From positions 1,107,544 through 1,171,543 of the forward strand of contig VYZB01000040.1 in the NCBI GenBank assembly GCA_013397455.1: a stretch of 64,000 nt of DNA, in the 5' to 3' direction. The notes under the pieces are model-generated. The model searched no databases. It saw only the letters and a list, made by a program, of their open reading frames with translations, and was not told where the DNA came from. Shown here piece after piece: positions 13,801 through 23,947 of the stretch; the first letter of the stretch is position 1; every line of letters begins with the position of its first letter. The translations under genes and the position numbers were made by a program. Source of the DNA: Crotophaga sulcirostris (lineage: Eukaryota; Chordata; Aves; Cuculiformes; Crotophagidae).

Positions 13801-16800
13801 GACGGCTCATGGAATAATGTGTGATCAGTCATGTCATTCAAAATTACCTGTCAACCGCAGGCAGGCAGGTTCTTCTTCTTTTTATTTTTCCCTTTTCTGT
13901 ACATTTATCAGTCAGAGAATGAGTGTTTATTCTTTGTCATCTGTCTCTGCAGAAGCTTACATCTAGGTAACCTGAAGTACTACTTTAATACACTAGGTCA
14001 GAACAAATCAGACCTTGGGATATTTCGCAGTGAATTATCGTCCTGAAATGGCAGATAGGACACTGGACTTGGTGGAACAGTCAGGTGAAGTTACAGAGTG
14101 AGTCACTGGCAAAGCTAGGAGGAGTCAGGAGTTTTAGGCATTATCTGTGAGTTTAATCACTAGCTTCCTCTGCTTGGAAGTGTTTTTGGCAGTATAACCT
14201 GGTACCAGGTACATGCGTTCCAACTCACTTACTTGCTCTGAGACAACATTTCTTCAGTATGGTGTAACTTCTCATGGAGAACTGTGGCAAAGGCATGGTC
14301 TTTTCTACTGCGAAGAAGAGGAACCTGCTGCATCCTCTTCCCTTCTCCCCTACTATGAACTGGTTAATGACAGTTTTGTGACTTTCCCAAGGCTTTTGTT
14401 AACTACAACTGATTTTAGTATCTTAACAGGGACTTAAAATGATGATACACTTTTGTCTTTCTGCAGAAACTGTATTTCCTTCTTATAAGCCCTAAGCCAC
14501 TCTCCATTTAGTGCATCTACCAATTGTAGATAGCTATTGTATGTCCTAAGAGAAGGTGAAGACAGTATCAAGGATGACTAGATCTCTGTTTTCATGAAAC
14601 TTACTATTTATTTTGGGAAGCAGACTTACTGTGACACTAAATTATTATTTCCTTTTGGCAACAGGTCATAGCAAACGACAGAAGCCCACTGGTGGGTAAA
14701 GTCCATTGGGAGAAAATGGTGAAGAAAGTGTCAAGATTTGGCATACGTACTGGCACTTTTAACTGCTCCAGTGACCCCAGGTATATTCTTAAAGGATTAT
14801 CTAAATCCAAGAATATCTTAAGGCTCAGCTGTGTTCTGGCAGCAGGGCTTGCTGTGTTGTAAAAGTAACTGTGACAGAAGGTGGCTTCATTCATGTTTTA
14901 TTCTCTACTAAAATCTGTTCAGAATTCTCCATTACGTTATTTATCTGCATTACAAAAACAGATCCACGGCTTCCTAAAGCATCACGTGGGAAATAGATGA
15001 TTAGACTGTGTGGAGTGTAATAGAGCAGTGGAGGAGAATGAGTAGAAGAATGCCTTATACTCCAGGCATTCGAGGACAAGAACCGTGCTTGCTTAGGACA
15101 AAGCCAAATATATATATAGCCCATGTGAGAGAACTGTATCAGCTGTAGATTTGTTAAGATTGCCATCTGGAAAGGAGAAACACAGGTTAGCATGAACCTT
15201 GCAAACAGTGCCCACTTCACAGGAATGCTGACAAATCCTGTTCCCTGACAAATGTGTGTGTTTATATATAAACTTGCACACGCCCTTGGACAACATACAG
15301 TGTGCTGTGCAAGTTTCACTGCATGTGATTTTGAACAAGGAAGAAGAGTAGAGCCAAATAAGTTATTAATAATTCTGTGCTACTGTGAAAATAATTTGTT
15401 TGTAACATTTTGTTGGAAGCATTTGCTTCACATGACGGGAAACTTTGTCTGGAATTGCAGTGGGGTGTGCGGATACGCACATGCCTTACACAGCTTAAGT
15501 TCTCAATGTTTACAGAAATTTCAAAGTTAATCATAAGGGAACATTCTTAGACTTCGCAGTGCTTATGCAAAATAATCTTGTGTAATCAAAACACTGGTAT
15601 TTGAACATCTTAAAAACTTGGCAGTGTTTCTCTTTGCATAGCTCCTAACCAGTCTTAATGTTATGATTAAATATTAGGTTTTATATTAATTCATTTTTTC
15701 CTAATACAGTAAGTGTTTTATTGAATAGTTCTCGTCAGGTTGCAGCTGAAATTTAAAACACTGCACGCTACAATAGCCAGGATACCTTTACTGGGTTGGA
15801 ACTGGATGATCTTTAAGGTCCTCTCTGACCCAAACCATTACATGATTCTATGATTAGTAGGGTCGTATCCAATGGATCCTGAAAACATTAGATTCAGATT
15901 CCTGAGAGGAGGAGTTGTAATTATCTAAATATAGGCTGAGAGACCAAAACCAGGTAAATGAAATTTGTACCATTTTATTCCTACAGACGTAGGTAAGATG
16001 GCTAGTGAAGAAGGCTGATGGCCCCTATTTCAGTGTGCCGGGTTCTCGTGCAGCTTGCATGCCTGTTTGCTCTCTAATGTTTTGATTGTTGGAACCTGCC
16101 AGACATTTCACAAAAGAAGGTCTAGATAAATTGGGTGGCTTAGTGATGTTGACACAAAAGATGCATGAGAGGAAGCATCTTCTGAGTCACCAGACTTGTC
16201 TTATAGTTGCTGGGGTCTGGACCATGACTCATGATTCAGCCTTGACTTTTTGGTATGAATTTGGAGTTTGTTCCATCTCAGCATTCTGCCCACCGGACAG
16301 TGGGGGGTTTCTTTTAGCACAAATCATCTGGCAGCATGTGTCTGCTTCCTTCTTGCCTGGTTTTGTGGTGAGCTCTCTCACCCCACCTCTCAGCCCATCT
16401 GCGGCCTTCCAAAGTGGCCCCAGTATGAACTGGACACATCTCAGCTTCGTTAAAGCAACTGCAGACAGACTGATGTCTTTTTAACTTCACCCCACTGCTG
16501 CCTGGCAAAACTAGGATGGAAGAAAGCTCTGGGAAAGTTACCTGGAGGCTCAGGAAAGCTGTGGGACATTGAGTTACACTGTAGTTGTTGGAAGGTGAAG
16601 AAAAAATAGCCCCCAGTACTAAAGCTTTATAGTGAATGACTGTATGGCCTCGTTTACTATAATGACCCATGAAAATTAACACTAGTCCTCTTCCTGGTTT
16701 ATGAATACATATTTCTCTACAATGTTTCTGTAAGATAGGTAACAAATGAAGAAATAAGAAGTAAGAATAAATACACTTTTCCAGAGAATGTTGGATGCCG

Positions 16801-18596
16801 ATAGTTCCTTTATGTAAAGATTCAGAGGTGCTCAGTACGTCTCATTTTTGGGTTCATAACAGAAGCTTAAGGACTGTGCTTAGGGACACAGTGGTAGGTT
16901 TGGCCGTGTTAGGTTTATGGTTTGACTTCATGATCTTAAAGGTCTTTTCCAACCTAAGTGATTCTGTGTTTCCTGGGATATGGAACTCTGCAATCTAACC
17001 TGCCATTTTTTTTGTAGATACTGCAGGAGGAGGGGTTGGCTGAAATCCACCCTCATTATGTCTGTTCCGCAAACCAGTACCTCCAAGGGAAAAGTAATGC
17101 TTAAGGAATACAGTGGGCGCAAAATCGAAGTGGAGCACATTTTCAAATGGATCACAGCCCATGCTGCTTCTCGGATCAAAACTATCTACAACTCCGAACA
17201 TTTAAGAGAAGAATGGAACAAAAGTGACCAGTACCGTGTGAAAATATACCTGTTTGCCAATCTCGACCAGCCTCCGGCGTTCTTCTCTGCACTAAGCGTA
17301 AAGTTTACTGGAAGAGTAGAGTTTATTTTTGTGAACGTGGAAAACTGGGACAATAAAAGTTATATGGCGGAAATTGGTATCTACAAGACACCATCGTACA
17401 TACTTAGGACTCCTGAGGGCATTTACAGGTATGGAAATAACACTGGTGAATTTATATCACTGCGTGCCATGGACACCTTTTTGCGCTCTTTACAGCCGGA
17501 AGTTAATGATTTATTTGTTTTAAGCTTAGTTTTGGTTAACCTGATGGCTTGGATGGACCTGTTTATTACGCAAGGTGCTACTATAAAGCGTTTTGTGGTT
17601 CTTATAAGCACTTTAGGGACGTATAATTCATTATTAATTATTTCCTGGCTGCCCGTGTTAGGTTTTTTGCAGCTACCCTACTTAGACAGCTTTTATGAGT
17701 ACAGTTTAAAACTCTTCAGGTACTCTAACACAACTACTTTGGCTTCTTGGGTGAGAGCCGATTGGATGTTCTACTCCTCTCATCCAGCCCTCTTCCTCAG
17801 CACGTACCTTGGTCATGGTTTACTAATTGATTACTTTGAGAAGAAAAGAAGACGCAATAACAACACTGATGAAATAAATGCTAATAATTTGGAATGGCTG
17901 TCAAGCCTGTGGGACTGGTACACCAGCTACTTGTTTCATCCTATTGCTTCTTTTCAACATTTTCCTTTTGACTCGGATTGGGATGATGACCCAGATTTGT
18001 TCTTAGAGCGATTGGCCTTCCCCGATCTCTGGCTTCACCCTCTGATACCAACCGATTACATAAAAAACTTACCAATGTGGAGGTTTAAATGCCTCGGTGT
18101 CCATTCTGATGAGGAAATTCTGGAAACCTTTCCAGACAGCGAAAGTGACTCTGACAGTGAAAGCAAAGAGGTCTTCAGTAGTGAAAAAGAAGTCTCGGAG
18201 GACGATGAGCTAAACACGTTCCATAGGTGCAGTGAAGGAGAGCCTCGGTGCGGTGCTGAGACCTGTTCCTGTGCCAACAGATATCGTCATCGTGAGCCAT
18301 ACGAATGGAAAGCAAGATCCTACGGCTCGTGCAGCACCGCAGGTGACATGGAGCCAGATTGGTCAGCTTGGCCCTCTGAGATGTTGCACTGTACAGAATG
18401 TGTTGTGTGTCTAGAAAATTTTGCAGATGGTTGTCTGCTGATGGGCTTGCCGTGCGGCCACGTCTTCCACCAGAATTGCATCGTGATGTGGCTGGCGGGC
18501 GGGCGACACTGCTGCCCTGTCTGCAGGTGGGCTTCGTACAAAAAAAAGCAGCCATACACACATCCGCAGCCTTTGTCGAATGAAACCCCATCTTAG
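2584..18596 (+). CDS. RNF103: RNF103, RING finger protein 103 (partial, 5' exon missing)
   Basis: RNF103 (KF-1) is a multi-pass ER-membrane E3 ubiquitin ligase acting in ER-associated degradation. Three exons (2584-2723, 14665-14780, 17018-18596) join in frame with GT/AG introns into 610 complete residues plus one split Gly. The family is about 685 residues, so roughly 74 N-terminal residues with the first membrane anchor lie upstream of base 1. Visible parts, in inferred full-length numbering, are a soluble domain with alternating hydrophobic strands (about 100-310), hydrophobic segments near 325-343, 353-378 and 417-433, an acidic Ser-rich stretch, and a C-terminal RING-H2 finger near 621-662. 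No frameshift or internal stop was seen. Identification rests on near-identity to the mammalian protein as I remember it and on the CHMP3/KDM3A neighbourhood. Confidence 0.96.
2724..6744. other. RNF103 intron, unannotated stretch
   Basis: This is intron between the exons at 2584 and 14665. It contains no recognised gene or clear repeat. The segment at 4,470-4,780 is more GC-rich than its surroundings and open on the minus strand for 100 codons, but I do not recognise the translation. Confidence 0.5.
6745..7435 (+). mobile_element. CR1 LINE with open ORF2 C-terminal remnant
   Basis: A 5'-truncated CR1. From about 6748 to the stop near 7337 one frame stays open and reads as the C-terminal end of the CR1 ORF2 protein ([49 protein letters not shown]). 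The tail is TGTGATTCTGTGATAC at about 7420-7435. The reverse transcriptase and endonuclease parts are absent. An open frame this long suggests a younger insertion than its neighbours. Confidence 0.93.
7436..8080. other. RNF103 intron with TA microsatellite
   Basis: Single-copy intron, with an uninterrupted (TA)n run at about 7862-7888. No other feature seen. Confidence 0.6.
7862..7888. repeat. (TA)n microsatellite
   Basis: About 13 uninterrupted TA dinucleotides, followed by a short A run. The length is likely to vary among individuals. Confidence 0.95.
8081..8560 (-). mobile_element. CR1 LINE 3' fragment
   Basis: It begins with the reverse complement of the tail (GATCATAGAATGGTTTGGGT) and runs through the standard CR1 blocks to the ATTCCAACAGTTCCATATCC end. 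On the minus strand it keeps an open frame of about 138 codons ([20 protein letters not shown]). It is 5'-truncated. Confidence 0.93.
8561..10219. other. RNF103 intron, unannotated stretch
   Basis: AT-rich intron. No exon, RNA gene or clear repeat recognised. Confidence 0.5.
10220..12560 (-). mobile_element. possible ancient CR1/L3-like LINE, interrupted
   Basis: Several phrases recall very old vertebrate CR1/L3-type LINEs in reverse orientation: GAAAGGGACCTTCATGATGA near 10,240, CCCAATTTTATATCGTCTAC near 10,757, and GGCTGAAAAACCTTTTTTGT near 12,071. If so, a younger CR1 (11,392-11,850) is nested inside. The match is weak and the limits are guesses. Confidence 0.3.
11392..11850 (-). mobile_element. 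CR1 LINE 3' fragment
   Basis: It starts with the tail copies ATTCATAGAATCATAGAATG, continues with standard CR1 3' sequence, and ends near CTCCTCTGGACTTGCTGCAA. Minus-strand frame fragments read [15 protein letters not shown]. Confidence 0.93.
12561..14664. other. RNF103 intron, unannotated stretch
   Basis: AT-rich intron up to the exon at 14665. No repeat or gene recognised. Confidence 0.5.
14665..14780 (+). CDS. RNF103: RNF103 internal exon encoding [12 protein letters not shown]...FNCSSDPR
   Basis: The acceptor is GGCAACAG ending at 14664 and the donor is CCCAG|GTATAT after 14780. The exon has 38 codons plus two bases (AG) of an Arg codon that the next exon completes. It encodes basic lumenal sequence including [20 protein letters not shown]. 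The intron before it is 11.9 kb and the one after it is 2.2 kb. Confidence 0.95.
14781..15792. other. RNF103 intron, unannotated stretch
   Basis: The first kilobase of the 2.2-kb intron before the last exon. Nothing recognised beyond short TA and TG runs. Confidence 0.5.
15793..15856 (+). mobile_element. short CR1 3' tail
   Basis: GGGTTGGAACTGGATGATCT, then AAGGTCCTCTCTGACCCAAA and an ending in ATGATTCTATGATTA. This is only the last 60 bases or so of a CR1. Confidence 0.85.
15857..16881. other. RNF103 intron, unannotated stretch
   Basis: A plus-strand frame of 132 codons (16,086-16,484) is open but has no recognisable product. It is most likely chance. Confidence 0.5.
16882..16967 (+). mobile_element. 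short CR1 3' tail beside an RNF103 splice site
   Basis: CAGTGGTAGGTTTGGCCGTG, then TTCATGATCTTAAAGGTCTT and CCAACCTAAGTGATTCTGTG. This is the end of a CR1 lying 50 bases before RNF103 exon 17018-18596, so the branch-point region may overlap it. Confidence 0.85.
17018..18596 (+). CDS. RNF103: RNF103 last coding exon with membrane segments and RING-H2 finger
   Basis: The acceptor is TTTTTTGTAG ending at 17017. The first base completes the Arg codon and translation runs to TAG at 18594-18596. The exon carries most of the protein: a soluble region with [15 protein letters not shown] and an N-glycosylation-like NNT, three hydrophobic segments (about 17511-17567, 17596-17670 and 17787-17840), an Asp/Glu/Ser-rich linker (about 18100-18220) and the RING. 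The finger runs from the first Cys codon (18399-18401) to the last (18522-18524) with the order C-x2-C, C-x-H-x2-H-x2-C, C-x2-C, and all zinc ligands are present. The open frame extends 38 bases into the intron to an ATG at 16980, which is incidental. Confidence 0.97.
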
Positions 18597-19180
18597 CTGT
18601 GTGCCGATGTCCTTTGTAAGCTTTCGGGATATTACTGCTTGCCTTTTAAATGTTAGTCACTTAAAAGATTATGTGGTTTGAAGTTTTAGTTTAAATGTTA
18701 GTGCAGTGAACAAAAATAAACATGATGCTAACGGTAACGACAGAATCATTTGGTTGCCTTGTATGTTGAACTGAATGCATACTTATCGTACGATAACTTT
18801 TTCTTTTCAACACCTGGAAACTCAATGCTGTTTTTGTAAGCACAAAAATGAAGCCTCCAACAGAAGGGTATTCCAGCAAACGTTTACAAGTTAGGACGTG
18901 GGTGAAATTGAAGTTCTAATCGGAGACAATTGCTTAATTTAAGTGTTTCTTATTTCAGAGTCTGTTCAGCACATCTTCGTTGAATAATGTATGTTGTAAG
19001 ACAGTACCATTTAAAACTAAATCAGTGAAATAAATTATTTTAAAAGGAGATTTGTAATGTTAATTGTTTTGATAAATATTTTGTGTGTATGGTTACGGAT
19101 GTCTTGCTGGTCTGATTTATCTGTGAAGACAATAAAAATATAACACAGCCTTTGTGACTAATAAATCATCTCCTAGTGAT
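18597..19180 (+). terminator. RNF103: RNF103 3' UTR and polyadenylation signals
   Basis: AT-rich sequence follows the stop codon. AATAAA hexamers are visible at 18715-18720, 19029-19034, 19131-19136 and 19160-19165. The last two sit close together and probably mark the main distal cleavage site near 19,150-19,185. The proximal one could give a short 3' UTR of about 140 bases. Which is used cannot be read from the sequence. Confidence 0.7.
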
Positions 19181-21062
19181 GCAGGAATTCGTTGCTCCAG
19201 AGTTAACCACTGGGCAAGTGGGAGGTGATGGTGTTTCACTGGGATCTACTTCCTTCCCAAGTCCTCTGCATTGAGGTGCTTCTCTGCTTGCCCAGTAGTT
19301 TTCCAATTGATTGCAAACTGCTTTGTCAGACAGCAACCCTCTTGTACCAGCCATCACTCCAGCACCCTCATTGGCAAAAATCTAGGAAGACTTTTGGGTA
19401 GCCCGTCAACAGCCTCCATGTGAACCATCGTGAAGCAGCAGAATATTGTCCTGCAGTGACAAAAGTGGCTTGGGAAGGTAAAAATTACCAGATTCCAACT
19501 GCTGGTATTTTGAATGTTTTTTTTGGTTGCTTGGGGAAAAGTGATAGTTGTTGGATGCCATGAAAAACTGTTTTCTTTATATTTTAATATGAAACCGTGG
19601 ATTTGGTTCTACCTTTCAGAAAGCATCTGGCTGAAAATCGAGAGAGGAAAGGTTGGTTGGAAAGAAAAAAAATGGGGAGGAAGCGTGAGATGATGAATAG
19701 AAGAAAAGGCTAAACTCAAAAGGTGTTTTCAGTTGTCTTATTGTTTTATTTCTTTATTAATTTTTGCCCATGTGGTATGAAAGGAGGTGAATTAAATGAA
19801 GGCAATAATAGGAAATGTAAACACAGGTCCCTCTTGCAGTTACAATCTGTCTCTCCATGCCTTTACAGGGAGCTGGGAGGCTGGTGCTTGCAAGGCTGTG
19901 TGGCATTGTTTCACCTGTCCAGTGTTATCTGCACACTTTAATAACGCGTGCTTTATGCCTCCAGTCACCAGGTGTCCTCCCAAGAGGATGTTCTCCCAGT
20001 TATGAGAAGAGCTGTTTTTAATTGTGAATACTTTTTCCTCTCTCATTTCCTTTTTTTTCTATTGCAGTAGGTAGAAGGGGCATAATTTCACCAACTCTCC
20101 TGTAGTCCAGAAAGTAATTTTTATCCCCGTTGAGGTCTGTCAGTACATGCCCTTTATCTGTCACTACAGGCGTGGCAGAGCAGCGGAGGGGCGTGATGAG
20201 GGCAAAGAGCATTCCTGCTGCCAGTTTTTTTTGCTGGCAGTGTGACACGGCCTATCAGCAGCTGGGACTGCCCTGTTTCAGGACTGTCTTGAAACCTGTG
20301 CTGAACTGAAGCCTGGCCACCTGAAAGGGGGAAATGGAGGAAAACTTTTGTGGCTATGGATAAGGCTGTAGCTGAGCAAACCGCTGCGTCACAGTCCACC
20401 GTTGCCTTTCGCTGGTACCATGTGCACACCTGGTTCAGCTGAAGCCTTGCTTTAATGACCTCTGTTGCTCTACCAGTCCCGATTCTTTTGGTAAATGACA
20501 CAAACTGCAGATTAATTAGCAGGAGGGCCACAGAGGGCACATCCATATGAGCAGATAATTATGACCAGTAGAGAGCTGTGACTGAAGGTTCAGTCCCCTC
20601 GTGACCGTTAGCCTGGGTTATATAAATTGTTGTGATCCAGTTCCTGGCAGAGGCATCTGTTTCAAAATCTACAGCAGCTGGTCTGATGTATTCATAGTCC
20701 CAGCAGGAAAGACAAAGCAGTTGGATGTGTTTATTTTATGAAATGCTCATGTCAGTAGCAGCAGAAGCATCCAAGTACGATTATTTCCTACAGAGGGCAG
20801 GATCTCAGAGAGGCCTTACCCAACGCGTTGACAGTTTAAAATCCAGAGAAGAGAGCAAAGACTGTGCCTATAACAAGGTCAGCAGTTTCACTTGTTTTGC
20901 CTCGCTGGGCTGGGTTGTGCTTGTAAAGTGTCCTGAGATAACTGAGATGCTGAACATTCTTGAAGGACTGTTTTATTCTCTGATGTCTCATGCCTGAAAG
21001 CTGGTAACCAACTGTAAACAGAAAATGGCACTTCACTGATGTGAAGTTACTTGTTTCAGGAT
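19181..21062. other. intergenic RNF103-CHMP3, proximal part
   Basis: Single-copy sequence downstream of the RNF103 polyadenylation signals. No gene or clear repeat was recognised. Confidence 0.5.
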
Positions 21063-21815
21063 GTTTAGAATCACGCAATGCTTTGGGTTAGAAAGGACCA
21101 TTACAGGTCATCCAGTCCAATCCCCCTGCAGAACCAGGTACATCTTTTTAACTCAGTCAGGTTGCTTAGAGCCCCATCCAACCTGGTCTTTAATGTTTCC
21201 AGGGATAGGGCCCCCACTACCTCCCTGGGCAACCTGTTCTAGTCTTTTCACCACCCTCATTGTAGAACATTTCTTTCTCATATCTGGTCTAAATTTACCC
21301 TCCCTTGGTTTAAAACCATAATTCCTTGTCCTGTCACAACAGGTCTTGCTGACAAGTCTGTCCCCATCTTTCCTATAAGCTCTCTTTAACTACTGGAAGG
21401 CCCCACAGCCTTCTCTTCTCCAGACTAAACAACCCCAACTCCCTCACCCTGTCCTCATATGGGAGGTGCTCCAACATTTAGATCATTTTTGTGGCATCCT
21501 CTGGACTCACTCCAACAGCTCCATATCTTTCCTGTGCTGAGGACTCCAGAACTGAATGCAGGGCTCTCAGTGAGGTCTCACCAGAGCAGAGTAGTGAGGG
21601 ACAATCGCTTCCCTTGCCCTGCTGGCCGTGCTTCTTTTGATACAGCCCAGGATATGGTTGGCTTTCTGGGCTGCAAGCACACATTGTTGGCTCATGTTGA
21701 GCTTTTCATCCATCCAGGTCCTTCTCCACAGGGCTGCTCTCAACCATATCATCCCCCAACTTGTATCAACACCGGGTATTGCCCTGACCCAAGTGTAGGA
21801 CCTTGCACCTTGTTT
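21063..21815 (-). mobile_element. CR1 LINE 3' fragment, about 750 bases
   Basis: AGAATCACGCAATGCTTTGG at the tail end, then CR1 blocks to GACCCAAGTGTAGGACCTTG. The minus-strand remnant reads [20 protein letters not shown]. It is interrupted by small deletions, for example around 21,405. Confidence 0.92.
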
Positions 21816-22779
21816 AGTGAGGACGATGGGTGTTTCAAGCTGCTATAAAGAGAGGGTGGATTTAGATTGTGTCTGAATGCCTTTGCCACCCTCAATTTCA
21901 GCAATTAGTTGGTTTGCTGGCTTTCCCACTGCTGGTACCCAGTCCAAAATAAGAACTCTCCTTTCCAAACCATATTTAGATCTGTCTTCATTCTATGTTA
22001 GGTTTTGGAAGGAAAAAAGACAAAGGTGAACTGCACATTTTTGTAACTGTTATTAAGATGTCTTTCACTGGGAATTAAATAATGAGGGTAAGTATAATTG
22101 TAAGGTATAAGATTAAGATAATAGCAGCTTTTTCTTCCCAAGCTTTTGCAGTCTTTCTGTGCATCGGTGGTTATTTCTACTCCTCTATCTCAGCTTGTGC
22201 ATGGAGTTGTAAAGAGATGGAGTGACTTGCTGGACCTCGCCCTACAGCCCTCAGCAGGGTGGCTCCAAGCTGTCTGTTAATTTCAGCCAGGTTGCCTGCC
22301 CTTTGCTGCAGAAAGGATGGTGAAGGGTGGAGAAGAGCCAGGCCTTTCCAGTGGGGCATCTCCAAAAGAGCCCTGGCACCTGAAGACAAGGCAGCAATGT
22401 CTTCTGTGCTGGCACCTTCTTCTCTTTCTCTTTGGGTCTGCTGCGCATCTTCCCTGGGCTGCGAGAGATATGAATAAAGATAGGAAGTGTAGTTTCAGTC
22501 ACGCCTTGCACGACTAGATTTTATAAATACTCTCACTGTGCTTCCCTGCCATCTGCGTGGTGGGGCGAGGGCAGGTGGTGATGTAACCTGCTCTGCCATC
22601 TGCTTTTCCTGCTCTTAACCGCAGTGGCCCCCCATAAACTCCTGCTGGTGCCCTGCGCAGTGCCACCGCCCTGCAGCCAGAGAGGGTGCCCAGGCAGTCG
22701 AAGCACGGGGCCAAATCCTGTTAACTCCTCGGGACCCGCGTTCTGCTGGGTGCCCATCCAATATGCAGCAGTAAGGGGG
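21816..22779. other. intergenic, unannotated stretch
   Basis: Base composition shifts from AT-rich to GC-rich after about 22,530, approaching the minisatellite and the CHMP3 promoter. No gene recognised. Confidence 0.5.
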
Positions 22780-23720
22780 GTGTGAAGCAGTGTGAGGGGC
22801 TCTACAGGGCCAGGGGGCTCTATGGGACCGGTTGAAGTGGTGTGAAGGGCTCTATGTGAGCCTTCTAGAGCAGTGCTGGGGGCTCTCTGGGATTATGTGG
22901 CTCTGTGGGGCCACATGAAGTGGTGCAAGGGGCTCTGTGGGGCTGTGTGAAGAGGTGTGTGGGGGGGGCTCTATGGGGCCATGTGAAGCAGCATGAGGGG
23001 CTCTGTGGGGCTCCATGGGGTCGCATGAAGCAGTGCGAGGGGCTCTGTGGGTCTGTGTGAAGCAGCGTGAGGAGCTCTGTGGGGCTCAATGGGGCCATGG
23101 GAAGTGGTGTGAGGGACTCTGTGGGTCTGCGTGAAGCAGTGCCAGGGGCTCTATGTGACCATTTGGCTCTGCGAGGCCTTGTGAAGCACTGCGAGGGGGT
23201 CTGTGGGGCCATGTCTCTGTGGGGCCGTGTGGTGGGAGGGGATCTATGGGTCTATGTGTCTCTGTGGCGCCATGTGAAGCAGTGAGGGGCTTTGTGGGGC
23301 CACATGAAGCAGTGTGAAGGGCTCTATGAGGCCATATCTCTGTGGGGCCATGTCTTTGTGGGGCCATGTAAAGCGGTGTGAAGGGTTCTATGGGTCCGTG
23401 TGTCTGTGGGGCGGTGTGAAGCGGTGTGAAGGGCTGTATGGGACCATTTGGCTCTACGGGGCCGTGTGAAGCACTGCGAGGGGCTCTGTGGGGCCATGTC
23501 TCTGTGGGGCCATGTGAAGCACTGCGAGGGGCTCTGTGGGGCCGTGTGAAGCAGTGAGGGGCTCTGTGGGGCCGTGTGAAGCGGTGCGAAGGGCTGTATG
23601 GGACCAGTTGACCCTACGGGGCCGTGTGAAGCACTGCCAGGGGCTCTGTGGGACTGTGTGTTTCTACGGGTCCACGTGAAGCCCTGCAGGAGGCTCCGTG
23701 GGGCCGCGGGAAGCGCCCCC
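22780..23720. repeat. G-rich minisatellite upstream of CHMP3
   Basis: About 0.95 kb of imperfect tandem units of roughly 30-50 bases built from GGGGCTCTGTGGGGCC, then (A/G)TGTGAAGC and AGTG(CG)A. The units vary in length because a sub-unit near CTCTGTGGGGCCATGT is sometimes duplicated. The G-rich strand is the plus strand. The array runs into the assembly gap. Confidence 0.92.
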
Positions 23721-23740
23721 AAACCAGGACGTTGCCCCCT

Positions 23741-23947
23741 NNNNNNNNNNNNNNNNNNNNNNNNNNNNNNNNNNNNNNNNNNNNNNNNNNNNNNNNNNNN
23801 NNNNNNNNNNNNNNNNNNNNNNNNNNNNNNNNNNNNNNNNNNNNNNNNNNNNNNNNNNNNNNNNNNNNNNNNNNNNNNNNNNNNNNNNNNNNNNNNNNNN
23901 NNNNNNNNNNNNNNNNNNNNNNNNNNNNNNNNNNNNNNNNNNNNNNN
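23741..23947. other. assembly gap (207 N)
   Basis: Undetermined bases between the minisatellite and the CHMP3 CpG block. The true length is unknown. Open frames that cross the gap are artefacts. Confidence 1.

Noticed and set aside
16086..16484. 132-codon plus-strand frame in an RNF103 intron
   Set aside because: No recognisable domain and no splice context consistent with RNF103. It is likely chance.
16980..17017. ATG at 16980 as the RNF103 start
   Set aside because: It lies in the intron before a TTTTTTGTAG acceptor. The true frame enters from the previous exon with a split Arg codon.
22865..23367. Minus-strand repetitive open frames rich in His/Pro/Thr
   Set aside because: They arise from minisatellite units of multiple-of-three length and show no gene structure.
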